From positions 2,786,769 through 2,850,768 of the forward strand of contig OW240921.1 of the NCBI GenBank assembly GCA_933207985.1: a stretch of 64,000 nucleotides of DNA, written 5' to 3'. The translations under genes were made by a program, and so were the position numbers. A model generated the notes under the pieces. The model worked only from the letters and a program-made list of their open reading frames with translations, was not told the origin of the DNA and searched no databases. Shown here piece after piece: positions 53,080-63,879 of this stretch; position 1 is the first letter of the stretch, and each line of letters begins with the position of its first letter. The stretch is from Pelobates cultripes (lineage: Eukaryota; Chordata; Amphibia; Anura; Pelobatidae).

Positions 53080-53780
53080 ACTGTATTAAGTTCATGAATT
53101 AATATGTACAAACACATTGCCATTATAACAAAATGATTTTGAATTGATACTGGAACGTTCTCTGATTGTTATCTTCTTGTCCGCATATATATTTCTCTTT
53201 GAGAACCTCCTCCCGGTTACCGGAGAACTCTGGAACGCATTTGTGCGTTCCAAACGTGATGATATCATGGACCATGCCAGAGAGATATACTGGACTTCCG
53301 AGTGAGTGGAACGCAATTGCATTTCAACGAAGAAATAACCGAATCTCCATATATGGCATATAACTATCAGGAAGATCACGAACAGATGAAGATCTTGGAA
53401 ATGATTGGCCGGTCGGAGGAGGAGGGACATTTAAAAGAGGCATGCCTATATATACAGACTACATCACTTTATTTATGCACATACAAGCACTTTATCAACA
53501 CTCCTGAGGAAATCTAGTTTATCTAGACGAAATGCGTCGAGTTCAGTTTGTTATTTTATTAGTATTTGCTTGTTTTATTTTTTATTTTATTTTATTTTTT
53601 TTCTTATTTTTTTTTGTTCCTGGTTCCTGTTACTCCTCCATACATCTGCAGAGCTGTAACCTGGACTGGGGGCCGTGTGCAATCATTGATGGGCATTGTT
53701 TTTGCTTTGTATCTTGTAAGTGGGACCATTAAAGCGTATTTTCTGTTTTAATACACAATGCGCTATGGTTTCTTCACTTT
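53080..53780 (+). mobile_element. Penelope-like UTR fragment with hammerhead-like motif
   Basis: A GGAACGC-rich block (53150-53320) like that in the arms at 58690-58790 is followed by a hammerhead-like core at 53500-53542 and a T-rich tail ending TAAAGCGTATTTTCTGTT. No protein remnant is found. Confidence 0.6.
53500..53542 (+). ncRNA. Hammerhead-like ribozyme motif
   Basis: ACTC + CTGAGGA + a TCTAG/CTAGA stem + GAAA + TGCGTC + GAGT. The catalytic boxes CUGANGA and GAAA, a helix II, and a closing helix I of four pairs are present, with a very short helix III as described for Penelope-like elements. Two extra bases next to helix II make activity uncertain. Confidence 0.5.
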
Positions 53781-54679
53781 TTCTCTCCACATGAGTGGCT
53801 AAATTGCTGAATTACATACTGGATCTAGTGGAATCAACAGTTGTTTTGATGAAAACACAAGAAAAAGTGGTATAGGCTATGTACCAACAAGTGGAGCGCT
53901 ATTACAATTTGAGCAAAAGAGGGGTACACGCACCCCTTCAGTACCATGACGGTCTCAAACTTATATGCTTGAATATACATACAAAAGGAAACAGAAACAT
54001 AAATATAGTGCAGATGGTTCCCAAAAGAGGATAAATGATGGTGAAAATGGCTGAAACCACTCACATGTACTGGAGCCTATGCAATATTGGCTCCATAAAT
54101 AGATTCTTTATGCTTTTTGGGCAGCAAACACACCTCTTTGTCCCAAGCGGTACTCCTCCAACTTATTTTGATTTGATATGATGTGCAGCATATGAAAACA
54201 TCTCTTGGAGAGTGTTCTCATCGTTCTATGACATCTTTCCAATGTTGTTGAGTTGTTGTTCCTAATTTTTGAAAAGAATTCTAATACAAACTCTTCTAGT
54301 TGGTCATTCGTGATTTATTTCGTTGTGTCTGAGCTTTACATTGTTACGTCTGCCTCTGTCCTCTGTATCTGCCAATTTTTGTTCCATATCATCAATCTTT
54401 CTCAGAATCTTTTGCTCCTTTTGTTCAGTATCTTGTTGATATGACAGTACTTCAATTTTTTCTTCGGTAACGTATCTTTGGAGCCCAATAATAAAACTTA
54501 TTTTTTCAATTCTGACATGTTGATATGAATTTCAGATTTAATCTTCTCTAATTGAATCTCAAAACATGTATTTAAATGTTCTGAGGGTGATATTTCTTCA
54601 GTCACAGACCTTTTGAGGGCTTCAACTACTGGGTCTTTAGTCATAAGCTCAGTATCTTTTTGTGGATCTGGTTCTGACG
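53781..54679 (-). other. Unassigned; possible LINE ORF1-like coiled coil
   Basis: On the minus strand near 54330-54430 one frame reads I-D-D-M-E-Q-K-L-A-D-T-E-D-R-G-R-R-N-N-V. This resembles the R-R-N-N-V block that follows the coiled coil of L1 ORF1 proteins, and 54500-54650 is helix-rich. The frames are broken and I cannot extend the match. Confidence 0.35.
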
Positions 54680-54687
54680 TACTAGAT

Positions 54688-55592
54688 CAGGCATAGGCAA
54701 CCTTTGGCACTCCAGATGTTTTGGACTACACCTCCCATGATGCTTTGCCAGCAGTATGGGTGTAAGAGCATTATGGGGGAGCTTGTCCATGCTCTAGTAA
54801 TTTCCTGCATGGATTACTGTAACCCTCTCCTGATTGGTCTCTCCAAAAGCCGTATTGCCCCGCTACAGTCTGTAATGAATGCTGCCGCCAGACTGATTTT
54901 CCCCTCTAGTTGGTCCTCTCACACCTCACCCCTCTGTCAGTCCTTACATTGGCTCCCTGTATGCTAAAGGAGTCAATTCAAAGTGCTAACACATACATTT
55001 AAAGCACTGAACAATTCTAGCCCCTCTTATATCTCCTCACAGATCCATAGGTATGCCTCTTCTCGGTCTCTCCGCTCTGCCGTGACCACCTCCTGTCCGT
55101 TGTCCACACCCGTACAGCCAACTCACGCTTGCAGGACTTCTCGCAGGCGGCTCCCTTCCTATGGAATAGCCTGCCTACTGCCATCAGACTCTCCCCTAGT
55201 CTTGCATCTTTTAAGAAGTACCTTAAAACCCATCTCTTCAGGAAAGCTTATGGCGTCCCAGAGTAACCTCTACCTTACATACCTGTCTCTCGCTCTCTCC
55301 TATAGGACAGTGCTTTACTCTCTCCTCCAGCTCTGCTTCACTCCCACCTATTTGATATTCTCTGTCCTAATGTTTCTAATACCCCACCTCCTATAGACTG
55401 TGAGCTCGTTTGAGCAGGGTCCTCTTCAACCTATCGTTCCTGTAAGTTTTCTTGTAATTGTCCTATTTATAGTTACATCCCCCCTCTCATAATATTGTAA
55501 AGCGCTACGGAACCTGTTGGCGCTATATAAATGGCATTAATAATAATAATGTAGTCCACAACATCTGGAGTGCTGAACGTTGCCTATCCCTG
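54688..55592. mobile_element. Short hAT element carrying an L2 insertion
   Basis: Perfect 8-bp duplication TACTAGAT (54680-54687 and 55593-55600). The ends are CAGGCATAGGCAACCTTTGG and, reverse-complemented at the right, CAGGGATAGGCAACGTTC, followed on both sides by CACTCCAGATGTT and GGACTACA. Without the L2 fragment it is about 130 bp, a typical miniature hAT. Confidence 0.93.
54777..55548 (+). pseudogene. L2 LINE RT C-terminus and 3' tail
   Basis: The translation gives H-A-L-V-I-S-C-M-D-Y-C-N-P-L-L, N-A-A-A-R-L-I, L-H-W-L-P-V, T-F-K-A-L-N and R-S-L-R-S-A. This is the post-catalytic part of L2 ORF2. One stop (54964) and later frameshifts break it. The 3' UTR ends with GGCGCTATATAAATGG and (AAT)n. 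Confidence 0.88.
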
Positions 55593-55600
55593 TACTAGAT

Positions 55601-56007
55601 TGTGGAGAAAAAAAGGATAACCATTTTTCGGTTTTATTATCAGACTTCTTTTCTTACTTGTTTATAGCTTGCTTGCTGTCTAAGATTGTAAAAAAATAAA
55701 TAAACATATTTTTATTTTTATTTCTTTTCCCCTTTCACTCTTTTCTTTCACACAAACCCACCAAAAGAAAAAGGCAAAGGGAGATTCAGAGCAAACGGTA
55801 ACTGGGATGTGAGGCTGCACCCACCCTAACAGAGTTGCCTTTATGTACTTTCTTGAATTAAGACGGATTCTGAGATTTAAAGATTGTTGGCGGTATTCTT
55901 TTAGCAATAAACAGAAAAATAGAAGAGAGAGGTACTATATAATATCCCAAACAAAAACCAGAAAACAGTGCCAAACACCCAGAAGTGTACCTCACATACA
56001 CCAATAT
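55601..56007. other. Intergenic, nothing recognised
   Basis: No gene or repeat terminus visible between the hAT element and the large inverted repeat. Confidence 0.55.
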
Positions 56008-56558
56008 AAAATAGACAAAGGGGTAAATCTATACTGTATCAAATACTAGTATAGATTAAAGGGGTAGCACAAAAATCATGAACCATACAACCTGTATATA
56101 ATATAACACAGTTCTTCAAAGAATCTAAAATATGAAAAGAATCACACAATAGTGAAGCATGTACAGAAATATAAGATTCAATCCCGTAGGTAGAGAACTT
56201 GCAAGACCATGCTGTAGATCTGCGCTTATCTCCCTTCCATAGGGTATATAAATAGCGTTTCCTTTCTCAGTAGACTTGTATGTATGGACCAAAGTCGTAG
56301 ATTCAAAACACCCAATCCTCAAAGGAAAAGAGGTATATAGAGCAGTATTGCAAACAAAAATAGATTTATTAATACAAATTGCACTTACATCAAGTGAAGA
56401 TCATAGCAGCATATCACCACTCACAAGTGGTACCGAGGAAAAGAAGTCCCTCTATAGTAGTATAAAAAATATATAGGTAATAAAAAGTAAATATAATATA
56501 CTAAAAACAATAAGAAGAAAACAATAAAATAACAAAAAGGAAAAATGTTCCTGATCAA

Positions 56559-56598
56559 TATCCAACGCGTTTCGTCTATGTAGACTTCTTCAGGGATA
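56559..56598 (-). ncRNA. Hammerhead-like ribozyme motif (left arm)
   Basis: Mirror image of the motif at 58942-58981. See that entry for base-pairing. Confidence 0.5.
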
Positions 56599-57457
56599 AG
56601 AAAATGTCCAGAGAATCCTTCTTTTATAAGCCTCCAAACAATCTTGAAATGACCGCGGAAAAACCTTTACTTCCGGGTTTCGGTCTTGCCTCATTTTGAT
56701 TGGTTGGACGAGATGATCTTTTCAGACGGATGTAGAAAAAGAACTCACTTCCGCGTTCCATACTGGAACGCATAACGTCCATAGCACACAATACAATATC
56801 ATTAGCGGTACTTCCGCGTTCCACCGTGGAACGCACGGAAGACCAAGCAGCCAATCGGCTGTAAGGAAAACCGGGCGTCCCAAGTTGGGCGAAAAAAGGG
56901 GGGCTATCTCTTATGATATATAAACTTTACCCAATATAAAATATACAAAATACACAATGTAAAAGATAAATAATAATAATCTGCAAAGAAATATAAAAGT
57001 AAATATAAAAGTAAACACAACAGTGTCTATATATATATGTAAGTATCACAAATACCAAAAAGATTATATATAGAGGAATCACAATTAAGAGGAATCACAA
57101 TTAAGGCAACACTATCTATATATAGAAATGTCATAAATGCAACATATCATCCCCACAAAAGGTATAAGAAAAGTGTGGATCTATATATACCACCCATAAA
57201 AAGGTGAAATCAAGAATATACAATACCTGAGAAAGGATGTGTATGTGCATACACATACATGCATGCACATGCATCTATATATACATACATATATGCGCAC
57301 ACACACACATCTCTATATCAAGAAAAATATATATATATATATACAACATCCACAAAAAATGTGGATATCCCAAAAAAATATGTATATATAGCCACACATA
57401 AAGGGACACTCACATGGATATGATGCTATACACGCAAAAGGTCATTTTAATCATGAA

Positions 57458-58060
57458 ATGGATGGTAAATGTGTTATAATTAAAGAAGCCCCCCCAAGTC
57501 TATATCTTGTATACAGAAAGGCAGATAACCTTAAAAACCAATTGGCACCCAGTCTATTACCTAAATTGATAAAAAGTCCAAATCCAAAGAATTTTTTACA
57601 ATCTAAAAAAACTCCAGGTTTCCACAAATGTGGAACATGTTCTACATGTACCCATCAAAAAAGGAAATCTACATCTTTTGTGGGATCTTATACCAATCAG
57701 ATATATAACATAAAGAAATTTATACATTGCACATCCACATATGTGATTTATCTTTTACAATGTGGATGTGGATCTCAGTATGTAGGAAGAACTACCAGAA
57801 CCCTACATACTAGACTCTGTGAACATTTCAATAATATTAGGACACATAAGGTAGAACACAGTGTTCCAAATCACTGTAATTCCTGTAATATGTTTAATTG
57901 GTCTACTTTTATGGCCATTGGTATAGACCAGGTAACTCCACATTGGAGAGGAGGAAGTAGAATTAATGATCTAGCTAAAAAGGAGGCTTTTTGGATCTAT
58001 ATATTAAACACTTTGAAGAGAGGCCTTAACCAAGATATAGACTTGGGGGGGCTTCTTTAA
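57458..58060 (+). pseudogene. Penelope-like protein, C-terminal GIY-YIG endonuclease part
   Basis: The 200-codon frame covers the end of the RT-endonuclease linker (Y-L-V-Y-R-K-A-D-N-L-K-N-Q-L), a Cys-rich zinc-binding segment (H-K-C-G-T-C-S-T-C-T-H), and the GIY-YIG endonuclease (V-I-Y-L-L-Q-C, Q-Y-V-G-R-T, L-H-T-R-L-C-E-H). It ends with the C-terminal G-G-S..E-A-F-W-I-Y-I-L-N-T-L and G-L-N-Q-D-I-D-L. The reverse transcriptase is missing: at 57510 the sequence switches to the inverted copy, so the first ~17 codons are translated UTR. In intact elements this nuclease nicks target DNA for reverse transcription. Confidence 0.88.
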
Positions 58061-58941
58061 TTATAACACATTTACCATCCATTTCATGATTAAAATGACC
58101 TTTTGCGTGTATAGCATCATATCCATGTGAGTGTCCCTTTATGTGTGGCTATATATACATATTTTTTTGGGATATCCACATTTTTTGTGGATGTTGTATA
58201 TATATATATATATTTTTCTTGATATAGAGATGTGTGTGTGTGCGCATATATGTATGTATATATAGATGCATGTGCATGCATGTATGTGTATGCACATACA
58301 CATCCTTTCTCAGGTATTGTATATTCTTGATTTCACCTTTTTATGGGTGGTATATATAGATCCACACTTTTCTTATACCTTTTGTGGGGATGATATGTTG
58401 CATTTATGACATTTCTATATATAGATAGTGTTGCCTTAATTGTGATTCCTCTTAATTGTGATTCCTCTATATATAATCTTTTTGGTATTTGTGATACTTA
58501 CATATATATATAGACACTGTTGTGTTTACTTTTATATTTACTTTTATATTTCTTTGCAGATTATTATTATTTATCTTTTACATTGTGTATTTTGTATATT
58601 TTATATTGGGTAAAGTTTATATATCATAAGAGATAGCCCCCCTTTTTTCGCCCAACTTGGGACGCCCGGTTTTCCTTACAGCCGATTGGCTGCTTGGTCT
58701 TCCGTGCGTTCCACGGTGGAACGCGGAAGTACCGCTAATGATATTGTATTGTGTGCTATGGACGTTATGCGTTCCAGTATGGAACGCGGAAGTGAGTTCT
58801 TTTTCTACATCCGTCTGAAAAGATCATCTCGTCCAACCAATCAAAATGAGGCAAGACCGAAACCCGGAAGTAAAGGTTTTTCCGCGGTCATTTCAAGATT
58901 GTTTGGAGGCTTATAAAAGAAGGATTCTCTGGACATTTTCT

Positions 58942-58981
58942 TATCCCTGAAGAAGTCTACATAGACGAAACGCGTTGGATA
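58942..58981 (+). ncRNA. Hammerhead-like ribozyme motif (right arm)
   Basis: TATCC + CTGAAGA + a GTCT/AGAC stem + GAAA + CGCGTT + GGATA. Helix I (TATCC/GGATA, 5 bp), both catalytic boxes, helix II (4 bp) and a minimal helix III are there. One extra A separates CUGAAGA from helix II. Penelope-like elements are known to carry hammerheads in their terminal repeats. Confidence 0.55.
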
Positions 58982-59532
58982 TTGATCAGGAACATTTTTC
59001 CTTTTTGTTATTTTATTGTTTTCTTCTTATTGTTTTTAGTATATTATATTTACTTTTTATTACCTATATATTTTTTATACTACTATAGAGGGACTTCTTT
59101 TCCTCGGTACCACTTGTGAGTGGTGATATGCTGCTATGATCTTCACTTGATGTAAGTGCAATTTGTATTAATAAATCTATTTTTGTTTGCAATACTGCTC
59201 TATATACCTCTTTTCCTTTGAGGATTGGGTGTTTTGAATCTACGACTTTGGTCCATACATACAAGTCTACTGAGAAAGGAAACGCTATTTATATACCCTA
59301 TGGAAGGGAGATAAGCGCAGATCTACAGCATGGTCTTGCAAGTTCTCTACCTACGGGATTGAATCTTATATTTCTGTACATGCTTCACTATTGTGTGATT
59401 CTTTTCATATTTTAGATTCTTTGAAGAACTGTGTTATATTATATACAGGTTGTATGGTTCATGATTTTTGTGCTACCCCTTTAATCTATACTAGTATTTG
59501 ATACAGTATAGATTTACCCCTTTGTCTATTTT

Positions 59533-60640
59533 TTTAGCAAGGCTTATTCACATAATTAATTTCCCTTGCCCTTTTGCTTTGGGTATATCTCCAAATTTCT
59601 TCCTTATATACTTGTCTCTTATTGCCAAGCCAAAACGAAAAAACTAAATAAAAAAAAAAAAACTGCAAAAATGATACAGCAATAAAAAAAAATCAATAAA
59701 AATAAACATTTCCTTTCTCTCCTTCTTTTCCTTTTTTCCTTCTCTGTTTCTGTAACAGCTTACTCCAATTTACAGATGCGGACTGTAAAATATACTCATA
59801 CAATTACAGGCCCAGCCTTAATTCAGAACTATTTCTGCTGACTTTACAAAAGCCCATAATGTAGGGGCCAGGGGCTAAACAATGCCCCACCAAAGAGTCT
59901 CTTTATTCTGTGTATCAGTTTTGTGGATTCATAATTCCTGTATTTCCAGTAGAGCTCTATCTACTCCTCCCACAGTGAATATCTATAGACCTTATTTCGT
60001 CTTATTTCAACTTGTCGCCCTCCTGTCCAGGTTCAAAGGACCTAATCCCACACAATAATGTTGCCCAGCTTCCAATATCCTTTTCACCTTTTAATTCAAG
60101 CCAAGCCTTCTATGTGGTGTCCGTATGCAGAACCGACCTCCCTCCTCATTCAGTTATACCATACTGCTTGCCGACGGGGTATGTGTCAGCCTTGCATTGG
60201 TATTCAATGTGCATTCACATTAATGGTGTCGGCACACCGGTCCCCAGCTCTCCACACCCGAACCACCACCTAGGCACGCCCTGGCCCTGCGTCCTACGTC
60301 ATGCCGTGGCCCCCCTGCTGTTTGACAGCCTAAAGTATGGATTTTACTTGTTTATAGGTAGCTATACATTGTACAATGGAATGATGGAAACGGGTCCACA
60401 TTAAAAATGTACGCTATCTATGCTATATAAAATACTAATAAAAACATATGAAATATAAATCATTTAAAAAAATACAATTTAGCACGGAGCCCACATATTG
60501 TTTTAACCTTTATTTCCTGAAAGAAAGCATTCAGAATGTATATCCAGCTAAAGGTATTTAAAATCTGCATTTGCTTATAAATAAACCATTGCTTCTCCAT
60601 TAAGCTTTTTAAAACTAAAATATACATAACTCCAGGGCTT
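59533..60640. other. Intergenic, no gene recognised
   Basis: A 130-codon frame at 60012-60404 has no recognised motif. The rest is AT-rich. Confidence 0.5.
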
Positions 60641-60678
60641 AAAAAATGTGCTTTGAATCTAGGAACCAGCTAAAAAAA

Positions 60679-60798
60679 CCTTTTTTTTTAAACTTACAAA
60701 ACTTTTCTTTTCAATGACAAAAATGCAATTCTTAAAGGGACCTTTTTTTTAAACTTACAAAACTTTTCTTTTCAATGACAAAAATGCAATTCTTAAAG
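60679..60798. repeat. ~60-bp tandem duplication
   Basis: A unit running from CCTTTTTTTTTAAACTTAC to GCAATTCTTAAAG occurs twice in direct succession (60679-60737 and 60741-60798), nearly identical. Confidence 0.9.
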
Positions 60799-60839
60799 AG
60801 AAAATGCAGTGTTTACATTGCTGGCTAGTGACACCTCTA

Positions 60840-61020
60840 GTGGCTGCAGCTACATTCAGGTGCTGATTGGTGCCGCGTTTTGCAGTAGCTTTTCAAAACT
60901 TTCTTATGGGAAAGCACTGGATTGGCTGAGATCATTAAGCTTGAATATCTCAGCCATAGAGGTGGGACCAGCCGAAGAGAGGCCGGCATGGCATGGGAAA
61001 TAATAAAATGCCATTCCAAA
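60840..61020. repeat. Unclassified interspersed repeat
   Basis: CACCTCTAGTGGCTGCAGC followed by an AATGCCATTCC end next to the CA array resembles non-autonomous DNA elements of frogs. The termini are not resolved. Confidence 0.4.
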
Positions 61021-61039
61021 AGGTCACCTAAACACGTAT

Positions 61040-61475
61040 ACATAACATGACAGACACACACACATACCACAACAGTCACAGACACACCGACAGACACACA
61101 CACACACACACCATGACAGACACACATACCAATACAGAGGCAGACGTAACACATACAATGACAGACACACATACACTGACAGACACCCACACACGACATA
61201 CACACACCATGACAGACAGACACAATGATACAAAGATAAACACATACCAAGACAGACAGACACACACATGCACTGACAGACACACACTTACCATGACAGA
61301 CAAACACACATATCACAACAGACACACTGACACACACACACACACACCATGAGAGACACACATACCATGAGAGACACACATACCATGACAGACACATATA
61401 CACTGATAGATACACACACACTGACAAATAGACACACACACTGACAGCCACACACACACACTGACAGACACACTC
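61040..61475. repeat. CA/GACA-rich minisatellite
   Basis: Imperfect units (ACAGACACACACATACCATG-like) over ~430 bp. The Cys/Val/Ser-rich frames on the minus strand are repeat artefacts. Confidence 0.93.
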
Positions 61476-62660
61476 ACAAATTATTACATGTTTTATTTCA
61501 ATCTAAGTCCATCCAGCCTCCCTACCTCTGGGAGAGCTAGACTGGGTCGGCTTTTCTGGGGTCCAGTGGGCGGCTGTCTGGGGGAGAATGGCAGTGGGCA
61601 GTGGGCAGCATGATGCAGAGGCCAGAGTGATGTCTTATTTAGGCCCTGGCATCACTAAGTGGTGCGTGAGGGAGCAGAACAAGGAGATCATAACTCCCTC
61701 GCCACACGCCTCAGAGGGAATGGGCTTACAAATTCCAGGCTGCATTAATCACCCTGCTATAATTACTTTAGGAACATTTTGACAGTCTTTTTGTAAACAT
61801 GTTATCACAAATCTTTGTTACAATGTTTGTTATGTGTTTGGTGGAATAAATGCATAACCGCTCACATCCCATAAAATATGATGCTGGTAGGCGGGTAAAA
61901 AGGCAGCCCCCAAGTAATGTGAGTCAAGTCATAGGCACCACCCTAGTAGGCAGAGTCTCCCCTAAAATTGGCGAATTTACCCAGGGAATTGCCAGGTCAG
62001 ACTGCAGTGAAAGGGACCAATGGCAGGCCATGCAGGGAGTTCTGTTTCAATGCTCTATTCAGCACCTATTGCCCTGAGCATAGCACACAAGTGTAACTAA
62101 TGATTCACTCACGCTATGCTTTCTCCGGACAGCGTCTTGGTGTTTCTAAAAGCAGGACAAAGGGGAACAAAGACAGGAGAGTTTGAGAGGACCTTGAAAT
62201 CAGAACAGTCCCATCTAAATTATGATTGTTGGGAGACATTTTATGGTGGGATACGGTCAGGAGATTCCGGGCACCACAACTATTTCAATAACATGAAGTG
62301 ATTATGGTGATTAAAGTGTCTCTTTAAGCATACACTGAGAGCATTGAAAACACTCACACATGTAGAACACCACAGAATCTTCAACACATGTGTGACAATA
62401 TTATGTAACACGCTTGTGTTTGTGCTTGTAAGGCATTGTTACAGTTTTATTCTAATATCCCATAGATTAAGTAACTCCTAGGATGTAGTTAGGTAGCAAG
62501 GTGGTAAATGTAATTAAATATAATAGGTGTGATTTATTTCTTTGGAATTGTGTCATTTAACCTACATTTACTGACATTAAATAAATAGTTCAGGAAATAA
62601 TAAAATTTCACAATAAATACTGGTTTGAGACGGTTATTTTTAACTGATGACTCCCAGTAC
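61476..62660. other. Intergenic upstream of a candidate host gene
   Basis: No gene is recognised. 62290-62330 (GTGATTAAAGTGTCTCTTTAAG) resembles the end of a MITE family also seen near 21160 and 30550. Confidence 0.5.
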
Positions 62661-62666
62661 AATATG

Positions 62667-62673
62667 TATAAAA
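62667..62673 (+). promoter_or_regulatory. TATA box of a candidate host gene
   Basis: TATAAAA lies about 28-30 bp upstream of a likely start near 62695. A splice donor follows 33 bp further on, a coherent promoter plus first exon. Confidence 0.55.
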
Positions 62674-62694
62674 CACCAGTTCTGACTCGCCCAG

Positions 62695-62728
62695 TCACCA
62701 AAGATCTGGAATTGGAAACTGAGTGCAG
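62695..62728 (+). other. Candidate noncoding exon 1
   Basis: The exon ends GAGTGCAG followed by the donor GTAAGA (62729). The start is estimated from the TATA box. No ATG is present, so it would be 5' UTR. Confidence 0.5.
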
Positions 62729-63195
62729 GTAAGATACTCTCCATACTGTAATATGTTCTTATCAAATGACTGTGTAATAAACAGACAATCAAACCAAAAG
62801 GGACTAAGATGGAATAGAGATTCGGATCCTAGTAATTAAATATAAAGATATCTGTTTATGTTTATCTGAAATGATTAATATAATCGGATTCTTCACAAAC
62901 TGACACTGTTTAGATTTCTTTAGATTATTTGTATGTTTTTTCCAGCTTTGATTTATTGTACTGAAATCAATCATTCTTGTGATATACCCACTGAGGGATA
63001 CACATGTTCTGTCCACATAATATCCACATGTGTGTACAGTGCATATATGTGTATGTGTGTCTGTACAGGTGTGTTTTTGATACATATTTATACATGTACT
63101 GTTGTATCATCACCCACAGATCTTGCACTCAAAGACTTCAATTTCAGCTTGCCCGGTGCAACTCCAGGCAGATAATCCACCTTCCAAAAAACTGT

Positions 63196-63304
63196 AAATT
63201 CATATATAATTCAACATTTCAGTAAGACTAAGCTAACTTTCTTCATGATCTGAAGAAGGTTAGCTTAGTCTAACTGAAACGTTAACAAATTTATATATGA
63301 ATTT
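63196..63304. repeat. Foldback with opposed hammerhead-like halves, in the candidate intron
   Basis: The arms AAATTCATATATA (63196) and TATATATGAATTT (63304) pair, with an extended imperfect stem through AGACTAAGCTAAC/GTTAGCTTAGTCT. The right half has CTGAAGA, a GTTAG/CTAAC stem and GAAACGTTAAC; the left half carries a diverged version in inverse orientation. It resembles the Penelope-like motifs above. Confidence 0.6.
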
Positions 63305-63514
63305 AAAAGTACTTGGATTGTTGTTTGTTTGGAAGGCGCATGAATAGTTGTACAACTCCTACCCCTCACCTCAATATAAATAATGCATTCACTAATATAA
63401 TCCTCTCGCTCTAACATACACACTATATATTATAATGATCTAGTGATTATTACTCACTGCAATAACTGATTTATCTTATCACTGCTGTAGGTTTCTTCTT
63501 TCATTGCGATCAGG

Positions 63515-63554
63515 ATGACGAGCCGTCAGTTGTTGGTTCTGGGGCTGGTGTTTG
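63515..63554 (+). CDS. First coding exon of a secreted protein (partial)
   Basis: An acceptor ACTGCTGTAG (63481-63490) is followed by GTTTCTTCTTTC and an ATG at 63515. The exon (63491-63554) encodes M-T-S-R-Q-L-L-V-L-G-L-V-F plus one base and ends at the donor GTATGT (63555), so the intron is phase 1. A short polar start and then a leucine/valine-rich core is the beginning of a signal peptide. A noncoding first exon followed by about 13 signal-peptide codons and a phase-1 intron is the layout I associate with group II secreted phospholipase A2 genes, but other secreted families share it. The next exons are outside the window, so no name is given. Confidence 0.55.
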
Positions 63555-63879
63555 GTATGTACTAAGAATGAACGTTATTAACTTGTTAAAGAACGTAAAG
63601 TGATCACATAGCGCTTTACAAACTGTGCATACCTTGTAATATGATCAGCTAATTGTTTATTAAATATAAATGTCTTAAAGAAGTTCTGAGTTACCTGTGT
63701 TTATTCTGGGGATAGTTGACATCCTGCAGCAGACAGCTCAATCCCAGCATTCCCCATTCCAAGCTCAATGGATTCTTGGAACTAGTAAGAAAAATCTCTG
63801 GCTTCCTATTGGTCAATGGAAGTTTATATTCTCAACCTTCATTTAAGTTTAGTAACAACAGTCAGAGAGATAAATAACT

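Larger units (their letters stand above)
56008..59532. repeat. 3.5-kb inverted repeat of a Penelope-like element
   Basis: Left arm 56008-57509 and right arm 58031-59532 are 1502 bp each, in exact register (paired coordinates always sum to 115540) and identical wherever I compared them. The 521-bp centre carries Penelope-like coding sequence. The right arm is the natural 3' UTR following the gene's stop; the left arm is an inverted copy of it. No clear target duplication is seen at the outer ends. Confidence 0.93.

Noticed and set aside
56125..59415. Pairs of identical small frames in the inverted arms (65, 66 and 76 codons)
   Set aside because: They are identical only because the arms are inverted copies of one UTR; none shows a domain.
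60012..60404. 130-codon plus-strand frame
   Set aside because: No domain recognised, no repeat or gene context to support it.
60837..61473. 206-codon Cys/Val/Ser-rich frame resembling a cysteine-rich secreted protein
   Set aside because: It is produced by the GACA/CA repeat; the apparent cysteine spacing follows the DNA period.
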